Both the position numbers and the translations under genes were made by a program. DNA of 13,895 bases from Bacteroidales bacterium (GTDB lineage Bacteria; Bacteroidota; Bacteroidia; Bacteroidales; VadinHA17), in contig JAITVX010000200.1 of assembly GCA_031285575.1 (NCBI GenBank), forward strand, positions 1-13,895. Reading direction: 5' to 3'. Every line of letters begins with the position of its first letter. The first letter of the stretch is position 1. Below the pieces are notes generated by a model. That model made no database searches. It was given only the letters and a program-made list of their open reading frames with translations, and was not told where the DNA came from. Positions 6,614-13,809 of this stretch are shown here, in pieces.

Positions 6614-9120
6614 CAGTTATAAGACGAATTAATAAATTGATACTGGTGGTAATGCTGTTGCTTGGCGGCTCTGCTGCCGCTCAGGAGACACAGGAAATAT
6701 ATAATTACATGACGTATAACAGTTATGTTATACGTGGCATATCTATTACCGGAGTCAGGTTTCTTGACCCTAACGCCCTTATTGGTATTTCGGGGCTAAG
6801 GAACGGGCAGCGAATTTCGATTCCGGGCGATGAGCTTAAATTGGCGGCGCAAAAGTTATGGCAGCAGGGATTGTTTGCAGATGTAAGGATTGCAATTACA
6901 ATAACATCCAGCGACTCAATATTCCTCGACATTGCCCTGCAGGAAAGGCCCAGGATATCGTCGGTGAAATATAATGGGCTGAAAAAATCGGAATCGCAGG
7001 ATCTTGTCGAAAAAATCAACCTTCCTGTCGGTTCGCAGGTTACGCCTTACCTTCTCAATACGGCCAGGAAAATCATTGTTGACCATTTCGTTGAAAAGGG
7101 ATTTCTTAATACAGAGGTTAACTACATCCAGAAAGACGACCCCGACCAGCCAAATAACGTTATTATGACAGTGGATGTAGATAAGAAGGAAAAAGTTAAA
7201 ATTTCCGAAATTGTATTTGTCGGCAACGAATACTTCAAAGCCTCCACTCTTCGCAAAAAAATGAAAGGTACAAAGGTTAAAAATATAAATTTTTTCAGAG
7301 CTTCAAAATACATCGACAGTAAATTTGAAGAAGACAGGCTGAACCTCACCACGCATTATAATGATAATGGCTTTAAGGATTTTACTATTCTGTCCGATTC
7401 ACTTTATCCAACTGTAGAAAACAGGGTAGGACTGATTATCAGAATTGAAGAGGGCAACCAGTATTTTCTGAGAGATATAGAATGGACAGGAAACAGCGTA
7501 TATAGGAAGGAAGATCTTCAAAGGGTTCTGAATATCAAGAAGGGGACTGTTTATAACCAGTCTCTTATCAACGACAGGCTGAACGGCACAGGTGGGGCTC
7601 AGGATGCAGTCAGTTCACTGTATCAGGATCATGGCTATCTGTTTTCACGGCTCACACCTGTTGAGGCTAAAGTTGAAAACGACTCAGTTGACCTTGAAAT
7701 AAGGATATATGAAGGCGACCAGGCCTATCTTAACGATATTCTTATTGCCGGCAATACGCGCACCAATGAGCATGTTGCACGGCGCGAAATGTTTACCCTT
7801 CCCGGAGATCTTTTCAGCAAGGAAAAAATAATAAGATCGATAAGGCAGCTTGGCGTTATAGGCCATTTTGACCCTGAAAAAATAAACCCCACCCCGCTGC
7901 CCGATATTGCAAATGGAACGGTAGATCTTCTGTATAAGCTTGAAGAACGCGCAAACGACCAGTTTGAAGTTTCCGGCGGCTGGGGAGCAGGAATGTTTGT
8001 GGGAACGGTAGGAGTAAGGTTCAATAACTTTGCAATGAAGAACTTTTTCAACCCCAAGGAATGGCGGCCATACCCTTCGGGCGACGGACAGTCGCTGAGC
8101 ATCAGGATGCAAAGTAACGGAAAAATGTACCAGTCATATTCAGTATCCTTTACCGAACCATGGCTTGGAGGTAAAAGGCCAAATTCTCTGTCAATTTCTG
8201 CTTACAGGTCAATTATGTCAAACGGCGAAAAGAAAACCGCCAGCAACTACCAGTCGATGATTATTGATGGGGTGACAGTAGGGTTTGGTAAAAGACTTGA
8301 GTGGCCTGATAACTTCTTTTCAATATACGGCGAACTGGGTTATCAGCATTACGATTTGAATAATTATAGTTCAGGGTATTATTTCAGGTTTACGAATGGA
8401 ACTTCAAATATGTTAAGCCTGACAACACGCATTACGCGATTTTCCACCAGTCCCAACCTGATTTATCCAAGAAGCGGCTCTTCCATATCACTGTCGCTGC
8501 AGATAACGCCGCCGTGGTCGCTGCTGTCGGGAAAAGACTATTCGAATGCTACCGAGCAGGAAAAGGTTAAATGGATTGAATTTCATAAATGGGTATTCAA
8601 GGCCGACTATTATTTCCCCCTTACTCCGGACGACAAACTTGTATTAAGCCCAAGAGTTGCATTTGGATACATGGGATTCTTTAATAGCGATATTGGGCCT
8701 TCTCCGTTTGAATACTTCTATGTTGGAGGAGACCAGATGTCGGGATACAGTTTTTACGGGCGTGAAACGGTGCCTGTGAGAGGCTATTCAGATGGTACGC
8801 TTACTCCTTATGATAAATACGGCATCCGTTCAGGCAATGTCTATTCAAAAATAACCTTTGAACTCAGGTATCCTGTTTCTCTCAATCCACAGGCTACAGT
8901 CTATGCGCTTACATTTCTTGAGGCAGGAAGGGCATGGTACGACCTGAAAGATTATAACCCGTTTGCACTGAACCGCTCGGCAGGAGTTGGTGTTAGAGCC
9001 AATTTGCCAATGTTCGGGTTGCTGGGTATTGACTGGGCTTATGGCTTCGACCCTGCCTTATCTGGCCAAAGGCAGGACAGCAGAGGGCATTGGCATTTTG
9101 TAATGGGTCAACAGTTTTAG
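6610..9120 (+). CDS. bamA: Outer-membrane protein assembly factor BamA
   Basis: BamA is the essential outer-membrane insertase that folds beta-barrel proteins into the membrane. The 836 residues comprise a signal peptide (cut after SAAA, residue 24), then five POTRA domains beginning near residues 37, 116, 195, 286 and 373. Each carries the usual beta-alpha-alpha-beta-beta pattern with a G-N/G-L turn, such as IVFVGNEYF, IEWTGNSVY and ILIAGNTRT. The 16-strand barrel starts near 451 (FEVSGGWGAGMFVG). The loop-6 signature is VRGY (723-726), with Arg724 conserved. The chain ends in FVMGQQF, the C-terminal phenylalanine expected of a barrel. Translation is coupled to uppS by the ATGA overlap. Two Skp-like chaperone genes follow, matching the shared pathway. 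Confidence 0.97.
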   Translation: MTVIRRINKLILVVMLLLGGSAAAQETQEIYNYMTYNSYVIRGISITGVRFLDPNALIGISGLRNGQRISIPGDELKLAAQKLWQQGLFADVRIAITITSSDSIFLDIALQERPRISSVKYNGLKKSESQDLVEKINLPVGSQVTPYLLNTARKIIVDHFVEKGFLNTEVNYIQKDDPDQPNNVIMTVDVDKKEKVKISEIVFVGNEYFKASTLRKKMKGTKVKNINFFRASKYIDSKFEEDRLNLTTHYNDNGFKDFTILSDSLYPTVENRVGLIIRIEEGNQYFLRDIEWTGNSVYRKEDLQRVLNIKKGTVYNQSLINDRLNGTGGAQDAVSSLYQDHGYLFSRLTPVEAKVENDSVDLEIRIYEGDQAYLNDILIAGNTRTNEHVARREMFTLPGDLFSKEKIIRSIRQLGVIGHFDPEKINPTPLPDIANGTVDLLYKLEERANDQFEVSGGWGAGMFVGTVGVRFNNFAMKNFFNPKEWRPYPSGDGQSLSIRMQSNGKMYQSYSVSFTEPWLGGKRPNSLSISAYRSIMSNGEKKTASNYQSMIIDGVTVGFGKRLEWPDNFFSIYGELGYQHYDLNNYSSGYYFRFTNGTSNMLSLTTRITRFSTSPNLIYPRSGSSISLSLQITPPWSLLSGKDYSNATEQEKVKWIEFHKWVFKADYYFPLTPDDKLVLSPRVAFGYMGFFNSDIGPSPFEYFYVGGDQMSGYSFYGRETVPVRGYSDGTLTPYDKYGIRSGNVYSKITFELRYPVSLNPQATVYALTFLEAGRAWYDLKDYNPFALNRSAGVGVRANLPMFGLLGIDWAYGFDPALSGQRQDSRGHWHFVMGQQF

Positions 9121-9145
9121 TATATAATTTAAAAAAACGACAGTC

Positions 9146-9661
9146 ATGAAAAGAATGAATTTAACAGCACTGTTTTTTGTTCTGTTTGCAGCAACAGCTG
9201 TTGCACAGAAGTATGGTTTCGTCGATTCAGACTATATAAGGAAAAATATTCCGGCTTTTGCTACGGCACAGGAGCAGCTGAATAATTTGTCGAAACAGTG
9301 GGAAAAAGAAGTTGCCGACAATTATGCTATTGTCGAGCAAATGTATAAGGCATATCAGAATGAGTCGGTTCTTCTTTCGCAGGATATGAGAACCAAAAGG
9401 GAAGAAGCAATAGTAACAAAAGAGAAGGAAGTTAAAGCCCTTCAAAACAAATATTTCGGAATGGAAGGCGACCTGTTTAAGAAAAGAGAAGAGCTTGTAA
9501 AACCAATTCAGGATGAAATATTAAAAGCAATAAAAGAAATTGCAGTTGATGGAAACTATACCGGCATATTCGATACGGCGGCGGGCGGAAATATCCTTTT
9601 TGCAAACCCCAGATCCGACATAAGCGACCAGGTGCTTGAAAAATTAGGTTATAAAAATTAA
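9146..9661 (+). CDS. OmpH/Skp family periplasmic chaperone, first copy
   Basis: Skp/OmpH proteins are trimeric periplasmic holdase chaperones that carry unfolded outer-membrane proteins to BamA. The 171-residue product has a signal peptide (MKRMNLTALFFVLFAATAVA, cut before Q21), a short first strand YGFVDSDYI, then long charged helices (about 35-125, rich in E, K and Q) forming the coiled-coil arms. The C-terminal strand part, YTGIFDTAAGGNILFANP, fits the small trimerisation core of the family. It begins 25 bases after bamA, so it is very likely in the same transcript. The ending DISDQVLEKLGYKN is typical of the Bacteroidota versions. Confidence 0.93.
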   Translation: MKRMNLTALFFVLFAATAVAQKYGFVDSDYIRKNIPAFATAQEQLNNLSKQWEKEVADNYAIVEQMYKAYQNESVLLSQDMRTKREEAIVTKEKEVKALQNKYFGMEGDLFKKREELVKPIQDEILKAIKEIAVDGNYTGIFDTAAGGNILFANPRSDISDQVLEKLGYKN

Positions 9662-9666
9662 ATCGT

Positions 9667-9674
9667 TACCTTTG
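9667..9674 (+). promoter_or_regulatory. Candidate internal promoter for the second skp-like gene
   Basis: TACCTTTG matches the -7 consensus TAnnTTTG. TTA at 9644-9646, 20 bases upstream, is a partial -33 element. It lies in the 41-base gap between the two chaperone genes, 28 bases before the ATG. It may allow extra or separate expression of the second copy. Motif evidence only. Confidence 0.45.
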
Positions 9675-9702
9675 TATAAATTATAAAAACATAACTTTTA
9701 AA

Positions 9703-10227
9703 ATGAAAAGAATATCATTAGTAATTATTATTTCCGTTTTTATCGGATTTGCGGGACAGGCACTTAACGCTCAGAATTTGAAATTCGGACATATAAATAC
9801 CGGAGAGCTAATACAGACCCTTCCTGAGTTTGACACAGCCAGTGCACAACTCGACAGATTTCGCAGAGACCTTGTCAACGCCCTTGAACTTATGCAGGTA
9901 GAACTGAATAATAAAAGCGATGTGTATAACAGAGAATCTAGAAATTATTCCGATGTTGTAAGGCAAACTAAAGAACAGGAACTGATGGATATGAACAGGC
10001 GCATACAGGAATTTCAGCAAACAGCCCAAGTGCAGCTTACTGATAAACAGAGTGAACTGTTTCAGCCCATAGTGGCCAAAGTTGACCAGGCTGTTAAAGA
10101 TGTAGGAAAAGAAAATGGTTTCATTTATATCTTTATGCTGGGCGAGGGAAGTACTGTGCAATATTTCGACGAGACAAAGAGCATTGACGTAATGCCGTTG
10201 ACCAAAACAAAACTTGGGGTAAAATAA
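9703..10227 (+). CDS. OmpH/Skp family periplasmic chaperone, second copy
   Basis: The 174-residue product has a signal peptide (ending QALNA before Q24), the strand LKFGHINTGELIQTLPEFDTA typical of Skp/OmpH, two long helices of charged and glutamine-rich sequence (about 45-130), and a C-terminal strand FIYIFMLGEGSTVQYFDE. It differs clearly from the upstream copy, so this is an old duplication; paired Skp genes after bamA are usual in Bacteroidota. The two copies may form separate trimers or mixed ones, which cannot be told from sequence. The gene ends in KLGVK. The sequence just after the stop repeats the end of the gene, and a strong terminator follows. Confidence 0.93.
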   Translation: MKRISLVIIISVFIGFAGQALNAQNLKFGHINTGELIQTLPEFDTASAQLDRFRRDLVNALELMQVELNNKSDVYNRESRNYSDVVRQTKEQELMDMNRRIQEFQQTAQVQLTDKQSELFQPIVAKVDQAVKDVGKENGFIYIFMLGEGSTVQYFDETKSIDVMPLTKTKLGVK

Positions 10228-10238
10228 ACTTGGGGTAA
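10210..10238 (+). repeat. Short tandem duplication at the end of the second skp-like gene
   Basis: AAACTTGGGGTAA occurs at 10210-10222 and again at 10226-10238, a 16-base period. The first copy encodes the last residues of the protein and its stop region; the second is untranslated. It looks like a small slippage duplication that left the reading frame intact. Confidence 0.8.
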
Positions 10239-10247
10239 TAAATTCAT

Positions 10248-10285
10248 ACCTCATCTGCTGATATACAGATGAGGTTTTAATTTTT
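10248..10285 (+). terminator. Intrinsic terminator of the envelope operon
   Basis: A perfect 10-bp stem, ACCTCATCTG (10248-10257) with CAGATGAGGT (10266-10275), encloses an 8-base loop and is followed by TTTAATTTTT. It starts 20 bases after the stop of the second skp-like gene. It ends immediately before murI, so murI needs either readthrough or a promoter overlapping this hairpin. Confidence 0.85.
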
Positions 10286-10289
10286 GCAG

Positions 10290-11090
10290 GTGAACAACAA
10301 TCCAATAGGAATTTTTGATTCTGGAGTAGGTGGGCTGACCGTTGCCCATGCAATTAAACAGATTTTGCCCGGAGAAAATATTGTGTATTTTGGCGATACA
10401 GCCCACCTGCCCTACGGCGATAAATCTGCCGAAGCCATAAGGTACTATTCTAAAAGGATAACCGAATTCCTTCTTGAGCATAACTCAAAAGTTATTCTGA
10501 TAGCGTGCAATACGGCTTCAGCATCAGCATTCGAGTATCTTAAAAAAGAGTTTGAAAACAGGGCTGTTATACTTGACGTCATAGATCCTGTGGTGAATTA
10601 TTTACAGAATCGAAAACTCAATAAAGTAGGCGTTATCGGCACTAAGCTCACAATAAATTCTGGCGCCTATGCGTCAAAACTTAACATGTTAATGCCGTCA
10701 ACCACAGTTGTGTCGCTTGCAACGCCCCTTTTGGCGCCAATGATAGAAGAAGGCTTTATTTTTGACGACATAAGCAACGCTATAATAAGATCATATCTCA
10801 CCAATGAAACCCTTGCAGGAATTGAAGCCCTTATTTTAGGCTGCACCCACTATCCTGTTATAAAAAACCAAATCAGCAAAATATTCAATTTCAATACAGA
10901 AATAGTCGATTCGGCAAGAATTGTATCGGTTGTTTTACGCGAAATACTCGAAAAAAACGGCCTCATGAACAACTCGAAAACAGTTGACGATAAATTTTTT
11001 GTTTCAGACTATACGGTATGTTTTGAAAAAATAGCCCGGATGTTTTTTGAAGATAAAATAAACCTCAGCAAGGCAAATATCTGGAGTTGA
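10290..11090 (+). CDS. murI: Glutamate racemase
   Basis: MurI interconverts L- and D-glutamate in the cytosol, supplying D-glutamate for peptidoglycan. From the GTG at 10290 the protein has 266 residues, a normal length. Motifs: IGIFDSGVGGLTV (6-18, with Asp10 and Ser11), FGDTAHLPYG (34-43), IACNTASAS with catalytic Cys73, and LGCTHYP with catalytic Cys185. All active-site residues are present. An alternative TTG two codons upstream (10284) lies inside the T-run of the preceding terminator, so GTG is preferred. The gene is conserved next to the bamA-skp cluster in Bacteroidota, and its product supplies the same wall-building pathway as UppS and MtgA in this window. Confidence 0.95.
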   Translation: MNNNPIGIFDSGVGGLTVAHAIKQILPGENIVYFGDTAHLPYGDKSAEAIRYYSKRITEFLLEHNSKVILIACNTASASAFEYLKKEFENRAVILDVIDPVVNYLQNRKLNKVGVIGTKLTINSGAYASKLNMLMPSTTVVSLATPLLAPMIEEGFIFDDISNAIIRSYLTNETLAGIEALILGCTHYPVIKNQISKIFNFNTEIVDSARIVSVVLREILEKNGLMNNSKTVDDKFFVSDYTVCFEKIARMFFEDKINLSKANIWS

Positions 11091-11097
11091 AAGCGAG

Positions 11098-11133
11098 AAC
11101 AGTGCCGAAACAAGTAACTCCTGCACTGTTTTA
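11098..11133 (+). terminator. Weak hairpin after murI
   Basis: AACAGTGC (11098-11105) pairs with GCACTGTT (11123-11130) around a 17-base loop, followed by only a short TTTTA. It starts seven bases after the murI stop and may help end transcription, but the long loop and poor T-run make it doubtful. Confidence 0.35.
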
Positions 11134-11160
11134 CCGTAGTCTTTCAATAGCATCTCTTAT

Positions 11161-11451
11161 TTACTTATCGGTCGTTTCCTTTGAGTAGCCGCGTAAATTC
11201 TGTATCTTCTTATTACCATCGAGTATGAAAAACATTGGAACTGCAATAACGTTATATTTTTTATCTATCTCCCTGTCTGATATCAGAAACTTATATTTAA
11301 TACCATTATTACTTGAGCAGTATTTTTTTATTCCATCGATATTACCATTCCAGCACTCAATACGGACAAGTTCAAAACTTCTGTCCCTGTAGTCTTCTGT
11401 CAGTTGTTTAAAAAAGGAATGGCTGCATGGGCAAACACTATGAAGATACAA
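11161..11451 (-). pseudogene. Truncated thioredoxin/TlpA-like gene remnant
   Basis: The readable 96 residues carry the C-terminal part of a thioredoxin-fold protein: a cysteine motif VCPCSHSFF near the start, then a helix, and the cis-proline strand-turn VIAVPMFFILDGNKKI with GYSKE, as in TlpA/ResA-type redox proteins. The motif is C-P-C, not C-x-x-C. The normal N-terminal strand and a signal peptide are missing. The only start is a TTG at 11451. Reading further upstream in frame gives FTVYRGNLYLHS, which looks like real protein sequence, but the frame closes at a TGA (11497-11499) inside the neighbouring terminator hairpin. No promoter is visible. I infer a 5'-truncated remnant, although a short expressed protein cannot be excluded. 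The region looks more AT-rich than neighbouring genes. Confidence 0.55.
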
Positions 11452-11477
11452 ATTACCTCGATAAACAGTAAAACTTT

Positions 11478-11520
11478 CACAAAAAAAGAATCTGTTTCAA
11501 AACGAGGAAACAGATTCTTT
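11478..11520 (-). terminator. Intrinsic terminator of the multiheme lipoprotein gene
   Basis: A perfect 14-bp stem (11485-11498 with 11507-11520) and an 8-base loop are followed, read on the minus strand, by a run of seven T from 11487 downwards. It lies 22 bases past the stop of the cytochrome gene. This is a strong terminator that separates it from the thioredoxin-like remnant. Confidence 0.88.
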
Positions 11521-11542
11521 CATATTAAACCCAATTATTACT

Positions 11543-12718
11543 TCAAATAGCTGCAATAGAATTTTCAATAAGCCTCTTAACGTATGGATAGTTATGGGCT
11601 GCACCAGCTTTACCGGAGGCACCTCTTACGATGAGCTGGAAGTTAATAAGAGCTCCAACCTGTGCATTGGTAAGGGTTGGGAATGGAACATTGCCTTCGC
11701 TGGGATTCATAAAATAGCCGTTGAGGTTATTTTCCGATACGCTGTAGATATTAAGATAGCCGTGATATTTACCATCATCTTCCTTTTTCAAGATATCGTG
11801 GCCACTGCCAATAGCATTGAGTTTGTCGGCAAGCTGACCAATCAAGCCATCTATTTCAACTCCCAGAAGTGCTATTCTTGCATCTAAATCTTCACCATCG
11901 TGGTGGTGGCAAGCTATGTTACATGCTTTGGTTGTAGCTGCAAAAGTGTGCCCTTCGGGGCCGTCATCTTCGTCAGTCATGGCCAAATGGCATGTTGCGC
12001 AAGAAACACTGTTATTTCTTACGTGCGAAGAATGCCTGTGCTCGCTCCAGTCGCCGAATTGAATTCCACCAACACCAGCGTACAAGGCCCCTTCAGGGCT
12101 GTAATGAATACCAAACCTGTATTCTATTACAGATTGATTGTATGTATCATTGGGGTTTGAAGCAAGCAAGTCGTAGTTTATAACACCTCCACCGGTTTTG
12201 TTTACAGCTCTTGGCTGGTGACATGTTGCGCAAAGGTTCGACGAGGCTGCATTGCCGGTAAAATTAATGGTCTTTGTGCCGCCATACATAACCATGGGTA
12301 CCTCGGCAACAGTGGTAAGCGTAGTTGGCCCCCACTCGTATCCGTCTTTATGATAATCGGCATGGCATGCTTTGCAGGTTATAGGCTCTGCCTTAACCGC
12401 ATACGCTGCATTAGGCGACTCGCCTCTCATATAAAGGAAACCGGCGTTTGTGTGGCATGGAGCACATGCCGTTCTGTTTCCATGTGTATAGGCATCTCCT
12501 GTGCCATGCGCTGAAAAGTAGTCATAATCATGGGTGATTTTTTGAACATTTGCCGAATAGTGGCAAACACTACACAAAGCGTCATCGCCCTTTTCTCCTC
12601 GTGGTCCTTCTGGCCCTTTTTCACCGATAGGCCCTGTTGGTCCCATTGGCCCTTCGCATGCGGTGAATACTAAAACTGCAACTGCTGCAAGTGAAATAAA
12701 TTTCAGTAGTTTTTTCAT
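11543..12718 (-). CDS. Multiheme c-type cytochrome lipoprotein with collagen-like linker
   Basis: The 391-residue protein starts at the ATG at 12718; a TTG nine bases further upstream is less likely. A lipoprotein signal (VLVFTAC) places the lipidated cysteine at residue 21. Eight Gly-X-Y triplets follow (23-46: GPM, GPT, GPI, GEK, GPE and so on), then heme-binding sites CXXCH at 49-53, 85-89, 115-119, 163-167 and 240-244, and a CXXXCH (CNIACH) at 266-271. Up to six covalent hemes are therefore possible. Many other histidines could be axial ligands. GPEGHTF (about 253-259) recalls the GGH segments of respiratory multiheme cytochromes, and the helical C-terminal domain ends with GAAHNYPYVKRLI. 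A likely role is electron transfer at the outer or inner membrane surface, but donor and acceptor are unknown. No cytochrome partner, porin or maturation gene lies nearby. Confidence 0.88.
   Translation of the reverse strand: MKKLLKFISLAAVAVLVFTACEGPMGPTGPIGEKGPEGPRGEKGDDALCSVCHYSANVQKITHDYDYFSAHGTGDAYTHGNRTACAPCHTNAGFLYMRGESPNAAYAVKAEPITCKACHADYHKDGYEWGPTTLTTVAEVPMVMYGGTKTINFTGNAASSNLCATCHQPRAVNKTGGGVINYDLLASNPNDTYNQSVIEYRFGIHYSPEGALYAGVGGIQFGDWSEHRHSSHVRNNSVSCATCHLAMTDEDDGPEGHTFAATTKACNIACHHHDGEDLDARIALLGVEIDGLIGQLADKLNAIGSGHDILKKEDDGKYHGYLNIYSVSENNLNGYFMNPSEGNVPFPTLTNAQVGALINFQLIVRGASGKAGAAHNYPYVKRLIENSIAAI
12581..12652 (-). other. Collagen-like Gly-X-Y tract coding region
   Basis: Eight consecutive G-X-Y triplets lie directly between the lipidated cysteine and the first heme site. 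Pro or Glu occupies position X in seven of them. Codons for the repeated residues vary (GGG, GGA, GGT and GGC for Gly), so the tract is not a recent DNA repeat expansion and is probably kept by selection. Eight triplets are short for a stable triple helix, and bacterial collagens also lack hydroxyproline, so it may act as an extended spacer or help trimer formation. Confidence 0.85.
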
Positions 12719-12763
12719 AATTCTCAAGTTATAATAGGTTATACCTTATTTTCATATAGGGTG

Positions 12764-12794
12764 CGAATATATGCTATTATTAAATATTTAGCAA
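12764..12794 (-). promoter_or_regulatory. Candidate promoter of the multiheme lipoprotein gene
   Basis: On the minus strand TTG (12794-12792), a 20-base spacer and TATATTCG (12771-12764) fit the Bacteroidota -33/-7 arrangement, with one mismatch to TAnnTTTG. The predicted 5' leader is about 40 bases. Confidence 0.5.
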
Positions 12795-12887
12795 GGGCAG
12801 CAGTATTTTTTTCTTATTTTAACCTTTTTTATGATGTCCTCAGGGATATAACAGCATGGAACTACCAAAAAGATTTTATCCTTACAT

Positions 12888-12920
12888 GGGGGGGGCTAAA
12901 CGGCAATAATTGTACTTTTG
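12888..12920 (+). promoter_or_regulatory. Candidate mtgA promoter with upstream poly-G tract
   Basis: TACTTTTG (12913-12920) matches the -7 consensus and lies 40 bases before the mtgA ATG. No clean -33 TTG is seen. A run of eight G (12888-12895) occupies the place where a -33 element would be expected. The rest of the divergent gap 12719-12960 is AT-rich and holds no credible gene. Confidence 0.45.
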
Positions 12921-12960
12921 CAGCGAAAAAAACGCTCACCAATGACAAAAAAAGAGTAAC

Positions 12961-13686
12961 ATGAAAGCAGCATTAAAAAGGAAAAAGAAATCGAAAGGCA
13001 AGCCTGAGAAGAAATTGGCTGTAATAATAATCATCCGGTGGATGGGTATCGTGTTGCTGGCTGCAATGCTCGTTTCGATAGTTACGGTGGTAGCATTCCG
13101 GTACATCAATCCGCCTGTTACACCGTTAATTATAAGCCGATCGATAGATGGTATAAAAAATCGTGGCAAAATGACGTGGGTTTCTTATGAAAATATATCA
13201 CAACACATGGTAAACGCTGTTGTGGCAAGCGAAGACAACAGGTTTGTTGAACACCGCGGGTTCGATTTCGCGGAGGTGCGCAAGGCATACGAACAGCACC
13301 GTAAGGGCAGGCGTTTGCGCGGAGCAAGTACCATTACCCAGCAAACCTGCAAAAACGTCTTCCTGTGGGATGGGCGCAGTTATATCCGCAAGGGGCTTGA
13401 GGTGTGGTTTACCGTGTGGGTAGAGCTGCTGTGGAGCAAACAGCGCATAATGGAGGTGTATCTGAATGTAATTGAAATGGGTGGCGGCATCTATGGAATT
13501 GAGGTAGCAGCGCAGGCATACTACTGCAAACCGGCCTCACGCCTGTTGCCTGAAGAAGCGGCTATGATTGCTGCCATACTGCCCTCGCCGCTGAAACGCG
13601 ACCCAATGAAGCCCACTGCATACATGCAGAAAAGACAGTTGCAGATTCTTGACCTGATGAATAAAATCGGAATGGTTAAGTTATAA
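12961..13686 (+). CDS. mtgA: Monofunctional peptidoglycan glycosyltransferase
   Basis: The 241-residue protein polymerises lipid II into glycan strands at the outer face of the inner membrane (GT51 family), without a transpeptidase domain. It has a lysine-rich cytoplasmic N-terminus (KRKKKSKGKPEKK), one membrane anchor (about 19-46) and the GT51 domain. Motifs: VASEDNRFVEHRGFD with catalytic Glu91, GASTITQQTCKNVFLW (121-136), RKGLEVW (143-149) and KQRIMEVYLNVIEMG (160-174, conserved Glu165). The family's leading Glu in EGASTITQQ is replaced by Arg here (RGAS), a mild variation. Length is normal. It stands alone, facing a convergent tRNA gene. It depends on the UppS product as lipid carrier. 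Confidence 0.95.
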   Translation: MKAALKRKKKSKGKPEKKLAVIIIIRWMGIVLLAAMLVSIVTVVAFRYINPPVTPLIISRSIDGIKNRGKMTWVSYENISQHMVNAVVASEDNRFVEHRGFDFAEVRKAYEQHRKGRRLRGASTITQQTCKNVFLWDGRSYIRKGLEVWFTVWVELLWSKQRIMEVYLNVIEMGGGIYGIEVAAQAYYCKPASRLLPEEAAMIAAILPSPLKRDPMKPTAYMQKRQLQILDLMNKIGMVKL

Positions 13687-13762
13687 TTTGTCGTCCCGAC
13701 CGGTTTTATTGGTGAGCCGTAATTTTTCCAAGTTGTGCAGATGTTGTGCATGTGTAAAATAA

Positions 13763-13799
13763 AAAAGTCGCAAATTGTAATCAGATATTTGCGACTTTT
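13763..13799. terminator. Bidirectional terminator between mtgA and tRNA-Leu
   Basis: A perfect 13-bp stem (AAAAGTCGCAAAT at 13763-13775 with its complement at 13787-13799) with an 11-base loop. Read on the minus strand it ends in six T followed by ATTTT, a strong terminator for the tRNA. On the plus strand only the T residues in the stem follow, so it is weaker for mtgA. Confidence 0.82.
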
Positions 13800-13809
13800 C
13801 CCTGTTTAG

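Noticed and set aside
10284..10289. TTG start for murI two codons upstream
   Set aside because: It sits in the terminator T-run and the family sequence begins at the GTG that follows; the difference is only two residues.
9808..10353. Open frame of 181 codons on the minus strand
   Set aside because: It runs through the second skp-like gene, the terminator hairpin and the start of murI, so it is a shadow.
12761..12964. Open frame of 67 codons ending in a four-base overlap with mtgA
   Set aside because: The ATGA overlap looks like coupling, but the start is GTG, the composition is low-complexity and it contains both the poly-G run and the probable mtgA promoter.
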